Shown: piece by piece, positions 36,230 to 46,169 of the stretch | Layout of the letters: the number at the start of each line of letters is the position of its first letter | How positions within the stretch are numbered: the first letter of the stretch is position 1 | From: Cryptomeria japonica | Taxonomy: Eukaryota; Streptophyta; Pinopsida; Cupressales; Cupressaceae | NCBI RefSeq assembly: GCF_030272615.1 | Contig: NC_081410.1 | Span: 128,455,640-128,519,639, forward strand | Direction of reading: 5' to 3' | Length of the DNA: 64,000 nt | The notes under the pieces: generated by a model | Seen by the model: the letters and a program-made list of their open reading frames with translations, nothing else | Databases searched by the model: none | Told to the model about the DNA's origin: nothing | Made by a program: the position numbers and the translations under genes

Positions 36230-36561
36230 GGTAAGTGTTGTAAGGTTATTGTGGATACTAGCATTATTGATAATCCAGTATCTGAGGAGATGGTAGAGAA
36301 GCTTGGTTTGAATAAGCTTGAGCATCCTTTTCCTTATAAGGTGAGTTCGTTGAAAGATGATCATGCAAAAGAGGTGAGAGAGCAGTGTTGGGTAAATTTT
36401 AATAGTGGACCTTACAAAGATGAAGTCTTGTGTGATGGTGTGTCTATGAATGCTTGTAATATTTTGCTGACTAGACCTTGGCAGTTTGATAGAGGAGCTA
36501 TCTATGATTTGAGAAAGAACTTGATCACTATTGAGAAGGATGGGCATAAGTTTACTTTGAC
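36230..36561 (+). pseudogene. Gypsy-D aspartic protease
   Basis: The frame 36251-36561 begins VDTSIIDNPVSEEMVEKLGL, equivalent to the usual IVDTGSTDNLVSEEMV; the active-site DTG reads DTS. NILLTRPWQFDRGAIYD is the conserved ILLGRPW second motif with Gly changed to Thr. It then runs into the TTATT target site of copia-E. The frame is continuous with the segment beginning at 43851, which shows that copia-E landed in this ORF. Gag-processing enzyme by family. Confidence 0.8.
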
Positions 36562-36566
36562 TTATT
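36562..36566. repeat. Copia-E target-site duplication, left copy
   Basis: TTATT, matching 43846-43850. Confidence 0.85.
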
Positions 36567-37311
36567 TATTGGCATAACTGATGGAGATGATGATGAGATG
36601 AGTTGTTGGCATAACTGATGATGATGAGATGTGAAGATGACTAGTAAAGTTAATATGATTAGGTATATAATGTCAATATGGAGACTGTTGATTATGATGA
36701 TATAGTTAGTTGTTTGATGACTTTACTTGTGTTATCATTGATGGAAACCATGTTTGTTTAGTCATCTAAGTCATCTAGACCTACCGGTATAGCCTAACCG
36801 GTAGTGGAACCGGCTAACAACAAGGTAAGAAGGAACAAAGCGATGATCAAAAGACTGGTACAAATGATTGGTGAGGAGTTACATGTTGTGGTTTGGAACA
36901 TATGTTGACATTGGCATGAGTCTGTGATTGAAACCACATCAATAGATTTGGCGTATTGAGTGAGTTATGTTTGATTGTCATGAACTTTGTAATGTAGAAT
37001 GAATACCGGTGACATATATTAGACCAGTAATGATTTATGGTTTGGTGGTGGATCTTATCATGTTGATAACTTTGTGATGACATGTCAAAATCCACGTGTA
37101 ATGATAAGATAGTGTTTGAGCGCTTACAAGGGTTAGATTTCTTGGGAAACAGTGAAGTGATTAGTAGAATGTGACAAGGGTTTGATTGCTTATCAAATCG
37201 ATGTGCAGTGATCATTCAACAATGTAAATTGTCTATAAATTTATTGTAATGATTTATAATGATCTATAATGTAATCTTGTTGATGTAATTTGGGCTTGTA
37301 GTCACCCTAAC

Positions 37312-37319
37312 TATAAAAT
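37312..37319 (+). promoter_or_regulatory. TATA box of copia-E 5' LTR
   Basis: TATAAAAT within CTAACTATAAAATGTATTTAGGG, conserved in the 3' LTR at 43143-43150; the likely start region for element transcription. Confidence 0.6.
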
Positions 37320-37489
37320 GTATTTAGGGCTAGTTTGAGAAGGGTTTTAGTGTCGGTGGTTTTGAGGAGAAGGTATTGTCGAACTAGATCAAAGGGTCTA
37401 CATGCGTGTAGCAGAGTTGAGATGAAAAGGATTTGTACTAGCCAGCAAGGAAGTGCTATGATCAAATCATTTTCCTTGTTGTTCCGTAA

Positions 37490-37740
37490 CAGTTACAACA
37501 GATTGGAATCCCTTAACTGGGTAGATCCGAATAGGTCTTATTTGTAAATCCCTTCACTGGGTGGCTCTTTAACTTGTGTTTAAAATCATCTAGCAAGGTT
37601 ACTCCTAATAGGGTAGAGCACCTAATAGAGATAAGGTGAAATTCCTTGACCAGGTGACTCCTAACAAGGTCTGCTCTTAATTGGGCATATTGTAAAGCTC
37701 TTGACTGCGCTAGGCCTTTAATTGGGTGCATTCCAAAAGA
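37490..37740 (+). repeat. Degenerate short-repeat array in the copia-E LTR
   Basis: Loose copies of CCCTTAACTGGGT-type and TCCTAACAGGGT-type phrases recur every 25-35 bp. Equivalent arrays occur at 43330-43570 (3' LTR) and, reversed, at 59260-59530 (copia-G LTR). Confidence 0.65.
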
Positions 37741-38024
37741 GTGCAAATATTTTGTGGGTGCTAATTCCCACTGTGATTCTTCCCATTTGGGTTTCCACGT
37801 GAAAAATATTTGTGCTCATGTTGTGATTGCATTGTTGTTATGTGCATTTGATATCTTTATTATGCTTGCATATTGATGAACACTTGAATGAATTGTTTGA
37901 TAAATTTTCTTAAGGAGATTGTTTGAGTAGTTACCGATACTGGTTTTTGAAGTATTGCAGAATTATTTTATTATTGATTCACCCCCCCCCCTCTTAGTAG
38001 TAATCGGATCCTCATAATAATAAT

Positions 38025-38036
38025 TGGTATCAGAGC
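38025..38036 (+). promoter_or_regulatory. Copia-E primer-binding site
   Basis: TGGTATCAGAGC, a perfect complement to the 3' end of initiator-Met tRNA, two bases after the 5' LTR. Confidence 0.95.
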
Positions 38037-38086
38037 CCTAGGTCCTCTTTGTGCAGAAGCTTAACCACTTGAGGTAAAGATCCAAG

Positions 38087-39109
38087 ATGATGAAGAAGGA
38101 GGGTCCTAAGCTCACAAAGGATAACTATAGAATCTGGAGTGATAGAATGAAGATCTACATCAAAGGAATGGGGGCACAATTCTGGTTGCATGTTGAACAT
38201 AAGTACATAGCTCCTACTGATACTTTGGCTCCAGATCAACTCAAGGAGTAGTAGGACAATATTCAAGCATTGGAAGCCATTGTAAGTAACTTTATGATTC
38301 TAAGTATATTGATGTTCATGGTCTTGAAATAATTTATGAAGTTTGGGAAAATTTGAAGTTGATTTATGGTGGAGATGAGCATGTGCAAAAAGCTAAAGTG
38401 GAAAACCTAAGAGGAAAGTTTGATGACATGAAGATGATGGAAGGTGAGAACATCACCCGATATAGACAAAGGATAAAAGAAGTAGTTGGAGGAATCAAAA
38501 GTGTTGGAGGAACCATTGCAGAAGATACAGTGGTAAGTAAAATAATTAGAAACTTACTGCTTGCTTATGCTATTAGAGTCTCTGCTATCCAGGAATTGAG
38601 GTTAGTTAGCAAAGATAAAGTTACAATTGATTCTTTGATAGGAAATCTTATTGCTTTTGAGTAGAATAGCTTTGATAATAGTGTACCTAAAGAAGAATAT
38701 GCTTTCAAAGCATCAGTACCTAATGCACCGGCAAGAAAAGGAAAGGATGTATATAGGTCAAGTTATCGTGGCGGTGGTAATGAAGGAATGGATGATAAAA
38801 TGCAACTTGATGTAATTTGAGGCTTTATTGGCAAAAAGACATCCTAGAGGCACCGGTAAGTTCAAAGGCAAGCTTCCTCTTAAGTGCTTCTCTTGTAACA
38901 AAATAGGACATCTTGCTTCTAATTGTCCTAATAGTGATCAGAAGGAAAAATTCAGAAAGTTTAAAGGAAAAGGAAAGAAACAATGCTATGTTTCAGTGGA
39001 TGAAGGTGTTACCGATGAGGAATATAAGGATGAAGATAATGAGGAGATTGTTTTGGTAGTAGTTAAGGAAGATCTTTTTGACAAAAAATGCTTTAGTATC
39101 TCATATTGA
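38087..39109 (+). pseudogene. Copia-E gag
   Basis: Starts at the ATG at 38087 (MMKKEGPKLTKDNYRIWSDR, the usual copia gag start with YxxW). Two TAG codons near 38250 and a frameshift follow. The UBN2-like middle (MKMMEGENITRYRQRIKEVV, VSKIIRNLLLAYAIRVSAIQ) runs 38353-38664, and the zinc knuckle CFSCNKIGHLASNC lies at 38888-38930 with all CCHC residues. An acidic tail (DEEYKDEDNEEIVLV) leads to the protease. Capsid/nucleocapsid protein by family. Confidence 0.85.
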
Positions 39110-39411
39110 CGATAGTGATGAGTGGGTGCGCATACCACATGACCGGTGACAAGAACAAGTTCATCTCACTTGAAGAATTCGATGGTGGAGTAGTGAGATT
39201 TGGAAACAATACGCCATGCTTGGTAAAAGGTAAAGGTTCAATTTCTTTAAATGGAAAAATTAATGTTGATGATGTATATTGGGTTGAAGGATTGAATCAT
39301 AACTTGTTGAGTGTTGGTCAACTAAATGATAAAGATTATCATCTTGAGTTCAAGAATGGAGTGTTTAGGATTTTAGGAAGCAAAGGAGAACTGATTGCTA
39401 CCAGTAAATAG
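39085..39411 (+). pseudogene. Copia-E protease and pre-integrase region, active site deleted
   Basis: The frame reads SGCAYHMTGDKNKFISLEEF, VRFGNNTPCLVKGKGSISL, DVYWVEGLNHNLLSVGQL. In the family this region starts with W-x-x-D-S-G-C-S-x-H-M. Here DDSDEW is followed at 39120-39130 directly by sequence from just after the catalytic Asp, in another frame: about 10-11 bp that encoded the active-site Asp are missing. The pre-integrase H/C motif region follows in the next frame. Confidence 0.8.
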
Positions 39412-39432
39412 ACAAAAGGTAACTTATTCCAT

Positions 39433-40327
39433 ATGAATAGTAATGTTAATAGTTGTTTGGTTGCAAAAGTTGAGGACAGTTGTTTGGTTTCAAATGTGAT
39501 TTGTAAAGAGTGTCAGTTGGATAAGATGACTACTTCCTCTTTTAAGAGCAAGTCATTTTCTTCTGATAATATTTTAGATTTGGTGTACACTGATTTATGT
39601 GGTCCTATGAGGACTAGGAGTTTTGAAGGTGACAAGTATTTCATGATATTTGTTGATGATCATTCAAGAATGATGTGGGTTACATTTTTGAAGGAAAATT
39701 TTGAAGCTTTTAGCAAGTTTAAGGCATTCAAAGCCTTAGTGGAGAAAGAAATTGGTAAGAACCTAAAGTGTCTGAGATCTGACCAGGATGGAGAATTCAC
39801 ATTAGTTGAATTTATAAAATACTCTAATGAGAATGGAGTCAAGAGACAACTATCTGCACCAAGGACACCACAACAGAATGGGATTGCAAAAAGGAGGAAC
39901 CGTACCATACTTGAAGCAACAAGAACAATGTTGATAGAAGGAGATGTACCTAAAATGTTTTGGAGAGAAGTAGTTAGTACTGTTGTATACATAATGAACC
40001 AGGTATTGGTCATGAAAGGTAGTGATAAAACCCTATGAATTATGGTATGGTCATACTCGTAATGTTAGTTATTTCAAAGTCTTTGGCAGCAGGTGTTACA
40101 TAAAGAGAGATGAGTATACATGTAATTTTGATTCAAAGAGCGATGAAGGAACTTTCCTTGGTTACTCAACTAAGAGAAAAACATTCAAGTGCTTTAACAA
40201 AAGAACCAAGAAGATTGTGGAAAGTTTCAATGTAAAATTTGATGAGTATTCTGATAAATCTGATGATACTAGCAAGTTTGATGCAATAGATGAACAAAAG
40301 ATAGTGACCATTGAACCGAAAGTTTAG
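39433..40327 (+). pseudogene. Copia-E integrase
   Basis: CKECQLDKMTTSSFKSKS (end of the zinc-binding part), LDLVYTDLCGPMRTRSFEG (first Asp), FMIFVDDHSRMMWVTFLK, LRSDQDGEFTLVEFIKY (second Asp), then APRTPQQNGIAKRRNRTILE. The third catalytic residue, normally Glu in QQNGxxER, is Lys (AAA at 39889-39891, a single G-to-A change). After a frameshift near 40020 the C-terminal part reads PYELWYGHTRNVSYFKVFGSRCYI. Copia-G keeps the Glu, so the change is specific to this copy or its sublineage. Confidence 0.88.
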
Positions 40328-40348
40328 AATGATGCTGAGTAGAACAGT

Positions 40349-41581
40349 GTGGAGGATACTGCTCAACTGGTAGAAGATGAAGAAGAGGAAGTAGAACAAG
40401 AACATAATTATATACTAAAACCAGTTATACCTAGATATGTAAAGTTAAATCACTCTATAGATCAGATAATTGGAGACAAGAATACTGGAGTACAAACAAG
40501 AAGAAAGATTAGAGAAAGTTCTTGTTTGATTTCCACAATGGAACCTAATACTGTGAGGGAAGCTCTCAAGAATGATGATTGGATAAATGCTATGAATGAG
40601 GAGCCTGATCAAATAGAGAAGAACAACACTTGGTCACTTGTTCCCAGACCAGCTGATAAGAATGTGATTCGTGCTAAGTGGGTGTTCAGGAACAAACTGA
40701 ATGAAGATGGTGAAGTGGTTAGGAACAAGGCCAGACTAGTTTGCAAAGGATATGCACAAGAAGAAGGTGGGGATTATGGAGAAACCTTTTCACTGGTAGC
40801 TATAATTGAAGGGCTTAGGATGCTACTTGCATTTGCAACATTTAAAGGATTCAAGGTTTACCAAATGGATGTTAAGTCTAGGTTTTTGAATGGAATTCTA
40901 GAAGAAGACGTTTATATTGAACAACTAGATGGGTTTGCATTGACTGAAGACAAGGACACAGTGTGCAAACTGAATAAAGCTTTATATGGGTTAAAGCAAG
41001 CACCAAGGGCATGGTTTGAAATAATCCATTAACACTTGATAAAGATTAGATTTCACAAAACCAGTGAGGACAACAATATTTACTTGAAGATAGAAGGAGA
41101 GAAGATATTGATTGTAGAAGTATTTGTAGATGATATCATATTTGGAGGAGATGATGACATGATTTTAACTTTTGCAGAAGAAATGAAAAAGGAGTTTGAA
41201 ATGTATTTGATAGGTGAGATCAAATTTTTCATTGGTTTACAGGTCCAACAGATGAAATGAGGAATATTTATCAGTAAGTTTAAATATGTGAAGGAGGTAT
41301 TGAAAACCTTTGGAATGGAAGACTATAAACCAGTTGGAACCCCTATGGTTACAGGTTGCAAATTATCAAAGGAAGATGATTCAGATCCAGTCGATAGATC
41401 TAAGTATAGATATATGATTGGAAAACTAAACTATGTTCTTCATGGCAGACCAGACATTGATCATGTAGTTGGTATAGTGGCTAGATGTCAGAAAAGTCCT
41501 AAAGAGACTCATATGGTGGTAGTGAAGAGAATTTTAAGATATCTTAGAGGAACTATTGATTATGGATTATGGTATCCATAA
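40349..41581 (+). pseudogene. Copia-E reverse transcriptase
   Basis: NDDWINAMNEEPDQIEKNNTW, VIRAKWVFRNKLNEDGEVVR, KARLVCKGYAQEEGGDYGET, FKVYQMDVKSRFLNGILEED (first Asp), CKLNKALYGLKQAPRAWFE, then after a stop at 41030 the active site VEVFVDDIIFGGDDDMI with both Asp, and after another stop VLKTFGMEDYKPVGTPMV, SRYRYMIGKLNY-like end and VVVKRILRYLRGTIDYGLWY. All copia RVT_2 landmarks are present; three frame breaks inactivate it. It makes cDNA in the particle. Confidence 0.9.
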
Positions 41582-42070
41582 AAAGGAAACTTCTCTTTGA
41601 AGGTGTTCACAAATGCTGATTGGGAAAGTAATGTAGATGATCAGAGGAGAACAATGGTGCATTATTTCTAGGAGGAAGACTGGTATCCTAGAATAGTAAG
41701 AAATAAAGTTGTATTTCTCAGTCTACAATAGAAGCAGAGTATGTGGTTGCATCTATGAACTGTACTCAAGCAATATGGATGAGGCATGTATTGAAAGGAT
41801 TCAAGGAGACTATGACAGAACCGATGGTCATATATTGTGATAATACGAGTGTAATAAACATTTAAAAGAATCTTGTATTGCATGCTAGAACAAAACATAT
41901 TGAACTGAAGTATCATTTTCTGAGAAAAAGAGTTTAGGAAAAGAAAGTCGGGATGGATCATGTGTCAAGTGAGTAGCAGTTGGCTGATATCTTTGCTAAG
42001 CCAATGCCTAAAGCTACCTTTGAGTATCTCAGAGGTAAGTTAGGTGTCATACACCTACTGAAGGTTAACT
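41582..42070 (+). pseudogene. Copia-E RNase H
   Basis: In fragments: FTNADWESNVDDQRRT (first Asp as NADW), EYVVASMNCTQAIWMRHVL (Glu in AEYV), MVIYCDNTSVINI (Asp), LHARTKHIELKYHFL (conserved HIE), and C-terminal LADIFAKPMPKATFEYLRGKLGV near 42050. Stops separate the pieces. A coding-free stretch with GAAGAAAAG-type purine runs lies between it and the polypurine tract. Confidence 0.8.
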
Positions 42071-42406
42071 AATATGTTGTTGAAGCATCAATCCAGTGGA
42101 CTTATTGAACATCTTTCACTATGGATTGATGAGATGAGGGCTACTCCTCAGGGGTAGCAACAAAAGATGAATTTGACACTTTGCACCTTTGGCATTGTTG
42201 TCAAAGGGGGAGAAGAAAAGAAAAAATGGAGAAGAACAATGATAGGAGGAGAAGATTGGTGAAGAGCAAAAAGAGAAGATCTAATCAAGGAAGTGCAATA
42301 GTCATAACAGGAACTCTAACAGTTATGTATGGTGAGCTTTTCTATTTTGCATGATGATATTTTTATGAGCCTTTGTTGTTTCCATCTTGGTGTTGCCATC
42401 AATGCC

Positions 42407-42418
42407 AAAGGGGGAGAT
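42407..42418 (+). promoter_or_regulatory. Copia-E polypurine tract
   Basis: AAAGGGGGAGAT, directly before the 3' LTR and after GTTGCCATCAATGCC. Confidence 0.95.
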
Positions 42419-43845
42419 TATTGGCATAACTGATGGAGATGATGATGAGATGAGTTGTTGGCATAACTAAAGATGATGAGATGTGAAGATGACCGATAAA
42501 GTTAATATGATTAGGTATATGATGTCAAGATAGAGATTGTTGATGATGATGATACATCAAGTTGTTTGATGACTTTATTTGTGTTTTCATTGATATCAAC
42601 CATGTTTGTTTAGTCATATAAGTAATATAGAGCTACCAATAGTGGAACTAGTTGACAACAAGGTAAGAAGGAATAAAGTGATGATCAAAAGACTAGTATA
42701 GATGATTGGTGAGGAGTTAGGTGTTGCGGTTTGGAACATATGTTTATGACATTGGCATGAGTCTTTGATTGAAACCACATCAATAGATTTGGCATATTGA
42801 GTGAGTTATGTTTGATTGTCATGAACTCTATGAAGTAGAATGAATACCGGTGATAGATCTTTGATCGGTAATGATTTATGGTTTGGCAGTGGATCTTATC
42901 ATGTTCATAACTTTGTGATGATGTGTCAGAATCTATGTGTAATGATAAGATAGTGTTTGAGCACGTACAAGGATCATATTTCTTCGGAAACAATGAAGTG
43001 CTTTGCAGAATGTGGCAAGGGTTTGATTGCTTATCAAATAGATGTGAGGTGATCATTCAATGATGGAAATTGTCTTGAAATTTGTTGTAATGATCTGTAG
43101 TGTAATCTTGTTGATGTAATTTGGGCTTGTAGATGCCCTAACTATAAAATGTATTTAGGGCTAGTTTGAGAAGGGTTTTAGTGTCGATGGTTTTGAGAAG
43201 GTATTGCCAAACCAGATTGAAGTGTCTACATTTGTGTAGTAGAGTTGAGCTGAAAAGGATTTGTGCTAGTAAGAAAGGAAGTGTTATGATCGGATCATTT
43301 GCCCTATTGTTCCCTAATAGTTACAATGGATTGAAATCCCTTAATCTGGTAGATCCTAACAGGTCTTATTTGTAAATCCTTTCACCGGGTAGTTCATTAA
43401 CTTGAGTTTAAAATCATCTAGAAAGGTTACTCCTAACAGGGTAGAGCCTAACAAAGCTAATGTGAAATCCCTTGGCTGGGTGACTCCTAACAGGGTCTTC
43501 TCTTAATCGGACATATTTTAAAGCTCTTAACCGGGCTAGGCCTTTAATTGGGCTCATTCCAAAAGAGTGCAAATATTTTGTGGGTGCTAATTCTCACCTT
43601 GGTTTTTCCCATTTGGGTTTCTACGTGAAAAATCTTTGTGTTCATGTGGTGATTGCATTGTTGTTATGTAAATTTGATATCTTTATTATGCTTGCATATT
43701 GATGAACACTTGAATGAATGGTTTGATAAATCTATTTAAGGAGATTTTTTGAGTAGTTACCGGTACTGGTTTTTGAAGTATTGCAGAATTTTTTATGACT
43801 AATTCACCCCCCCCTCTCAGTAGTAATTGGATCCTCATAATAACA
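42419..43845 (+). repeat. Copia-E 3' LTR
   Basis: 1427 bp, from TATTGGCATAACTGATGG to CCTCATAATAACA. It has the same TA start as the 5' LTR, a TATA box at 43143-43150, and numerous point differences, mostly transitions, so the insertion is not recent. Confidence 0.9.
43143..43150 (+). promoter_or_regulatory. TATA box of copia-E 3' LTR
   Basis: TATAAAAT at the position equivalent to 37312-37319 of the 5' LTR. Confidence 0.55.
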
Positions 43846-43850
43846 TTATT
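43846..43850. repeat. Copia-E target-site duplication, right copy
   Basis: TTATT, matching 36562-36566. Confidence 0.85.
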
Positions 43851-44281
43851 TGTAGGAGAAGAAGAAGGAAGTGAAGAACTTGAGTCTTGTGAATAATTTT
43901 TGTGCTAAGAAGCAGGATGCAAAGGATAGCATGGATTTGAAGAAGGACCTTATGGAAAGGCCTGATAGCAAGGTGGTACCAGATGGCAGTGAAGCTAGAG
44001 TTATGGTGGCAAATAAGATGAATTCTGATGGAAGAAATAAATCAGATTGGTAGAAGAAGGGGAGTGGTGGTAAGAGACAGTGTGCAATTATGAAGCAAGA
44101 AAATAAAGGAGAAGAGAATAAGTTGGAGAATCTAGGAGAGATATTGGAAGAGGTAAGAAAGAAGAAACTTGCAGACAAAGAAGACATTTGGATAATAAAT
44201 GAGGATGGGGACTATATCTTGAATCCTTTTCTATTTTCATGAGCTTCCTTTCATGGAACATCTTTTTCTACCTGGGGTATC
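43851..44281 (+). pseudogene. Gypsy-D ORF end, downstream of copia-E
   Basis: Continues the protease frame: KKEVKNLSLVNNFCAKKQDA, a lysine/acid-rich stretch, then DIWIINEDGDYILNPFLFS and, in the next frame, ELPFMEHLFLPG just before the 3' LTR. There is no polymerase or integrase motif in these 430 bp. It looks like the protease-side linker joined to the extreme pol C-terminus, as expected if the middle of pol was lost. Confidence 0.6.
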
Positions 44282-45081
44282 TGATGTGGGAACATCTCAG
44301 GTCGATGAGTGATCTTGATCAACCAAAAATATTTGTCTTTAGTTTTATTCTGTGTTGCATCTTTTGTGTTTCTTTCGACATTCTCCAGAAATTGTTCATT
44401 TTTTGTTGCGGATCAGATCTTTGGCTTCCATACTTGTTCTCGTTCCTTATTCCAAATTTTTAATTCATTTGTATCTTTTTTCGGTAATTTGTCACTTCTG
44501 GATTGTCTATTTCTTAGTTCTCAAACTAGTTTTGAGCTTAACGACTATTTGGACATTTCTTCTCATGCAGAGTGTTTTCTTGGATTGTAGATCTAATTGG
44601 CACCACACACGATGTTCTCAATCCCTTGGACGACCTTCCTTTTTGGTAGGCACTTCATTTGTGTCCTTAGCAAAGGAGATTTTCACACTTTGGGTCTAAC
44701 CTATTTCACACATTTCATTTTCTTGTCTTGGAGAATGTAATCTTTTGTGGCTGACCCAGATGTGTTTCAAATGCTATATATATTGTTGCATTTTACCCTT
44801 TGGGGGAGAGTGAAGAAATATGATGATATCAATTTATGATTTGTAATCTGAATACCTCTTGGTGGTCAGGATGGATTGTATTCTGGAATGTATTATTTAA
44901 TAAAGTATGTAAGCCTGCATGTGTGCTTGCAGGTTGTCGGCTAGTTTATGATGAATCTATGATATTGCGAATGTTTTATCTTGCATTTTCTATATTTTTG
45001 TCTTGTTTCTTCTATTGTGTTACTCTTTCTGCACGATCTAGATTGTTCTCTTTGAGGGCCCTTCGGGCCATGGCTGCATCG
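44282..45081 (+). repeat. Gypsy-D 3' LTR
   Basis: 800 bp, TGATGTGGG to GCATCG, colinear with 34141-34938. Differences are frequent and mostly C/T or G/A. Confidence 0.85.
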
Positions 45082-45086
45082 AAAAT
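45082..45086. repeat. Gypsy-D target-site duplication, right copy
   Basis: AAAAT, matching 34136-34140; gypsy-C minus-strand coding sequence resumes here. Confidence 0.75.
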
Positions 45087-46126
45087 ATCAACCCCTAGAG
45101 CCTCAATGACCTTCTTGAAGGGAAAGAGATATCTCAGCCTTAGAAAAACATCAAAGAAGAAGACCATTGTAAGATTGTGATAAATTATATTAAATAACAT
45201 AATGTAATGAGTCAAAATTTTTTGAATCTAGACATGAGTCTTCTTAATATAACCATTAGGAAACCTTCCAAACTTTAGATAGTTGTAGATGTGAGAAAAT
45301 CATTCCCCCAAATCTATGTGAGCAAACATAAGACTATCAAGTTCAGGTTTATCAAAAACAATAGGAGAATGAAGAACATACACCATAAATGATACTTGTC
45401 TGCACTTTTTTCAAGGCATACAAGGGAATCCATGCTTGATAATGCATCCACATGATGATTTTCTTTCTTAGAAATACTATCAATACTATAATAAGAAAAA
45501 TTATTAAACAAGTTCAAAGCCCAATCTTGATACTGAGATAGCTTATATTGTCTAGTACGATATGCTCCTATGATCTAATTTACAATAAGTTTAGAATCAT
45601 CGTGAATACAAATTTGTGTGGAGGAAATCATGGCATGCAAGCCAATAATAAGCGATTCATACTGAGTGATGTTATTTGTGCAATGAAACTCAAGTTGAAG
45701 GAAAGAGGAAGTAATTTTTCCTTAGGTGTTATTAAAACCACACCTACTTCAAAACCAATTTGACATCTTGATCCATTGAAGTACATTTCTAATATAGGTT
45801 CATGGCCAATTGTAAACAAATTCTCATCTGGGAACAAATTCAAGTTAGGAAAGGACTTAGGTGAAAGAGCTTTTGCTAAGTGATTAGTGACAACTTGACC
45901 TTTGATTGCTTTATGGGTTACAAAAATAAGGTCAAACTTTGAAAGCAACATCACACCTTCTAGAAAGGTCATACCTATAAAAGAGATGTTTAAGGAGATC
46001 ATTCTTAACAATCACCCAGGTCTCTGCATGAAGAATATAGTGCCTTAGTTTTTTCATTGCAAAGATGAGAGCAAGGAACTTCTTTTCCATTTTAGATACC
46101 AAGTTTTGCATTCGACCATAATTCAA
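45087..46126 (-). pseudogene. Gypsy-C RNase H regions
   Basis: Minus strand, several frames. 46126-45932 reads KMEKKFLALIFAMKKLRHYI (end of the polymerase-linked RNase H, usually EK.FLALVFAVKKLRHYL). 46011-45628 reads DLIFVTHKAIKGQVVTNHLA then LEMYFNGSRCQIGFEVGVVL, an additional RNase H core of the kind found in Tat-lineage elements (first Asp replaced by Asn). 45517-45314 reads SISKKENHHVDALSSMDSLV, the RNase H C-terminus (usually ADALASLAS). Decayed and inactive. Confidence 0.75.
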
Positions 46127-46169
46127 CTAATATTCACTATCATTATGTGCCAATAAGGTTGCCAGATCA

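Larger units (their letters stand above)
36567..38022 (+). repeat. Copia-E 5' LTR
   Basis: 1456 bp, from TATTGGCATAACTGATGG to CCTCATAATAATA. It contains a promoter-like TATAAAAT at 37312-37319 and a run of degenerate CCTAACAGGGT-type repeats at about 37490-37740. A 16-bp segment near 36785 containing two CCGGT motifs is absent from the 3' LTR. Confidence 0.9.
36567..43845 (+). mobile_element. Copia-E: complete Ty1/copia element with two LTRs
   Basis: LTRs 36567-38022 and 42419-43845, perfect primer site, polypurine tract, TTATT duplications, and gag-protease-integrase-RT-RNase H in copia order. The LTRs start with TA rather than TG. Coding sequence is broken by several frameshifts and stops, the protease active site is deleted and the integrase Glu is changed, so this copy is dead. 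It belongs to the same family as copia-G. Confidence 0.92.
34141..45081 (+). mobile_element. Gypsy-D: short gag-protease gypsy element with both LTRs, host of copia-E
   Basis: Two LTRs of 798 and 800 bp, AAAAT target duplications, a Met-tRNA primer site and a gag-protease frame define it. Excluding copia-E (36567-43845) and its duplicated TTATT, the internal region is only about 2.06 kb and contains no reverse transcriptase, RNase H or integrase. This is the layout of terminal-repeat elements with only GAG (TR-GAG class) or of an internal-deletion derivative. It sits in the integrase region of gypsy-C on the opposite strand. Confidence 0.85.

Noticed and set aside
37490-37740. CRISPR-like spaced repeats
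   Set aside because: Repeats are imperfect, spacing is irregular, the array lies inside an LTR and the DNA is plant nuclear.
36604-38022. Alternative copia-E LTR start at the canonical TGTTGG (36604)
   Set aside because: The preceding 37 bp occur at the start of both LTRs and the TSD fits only the outer start at 36567.
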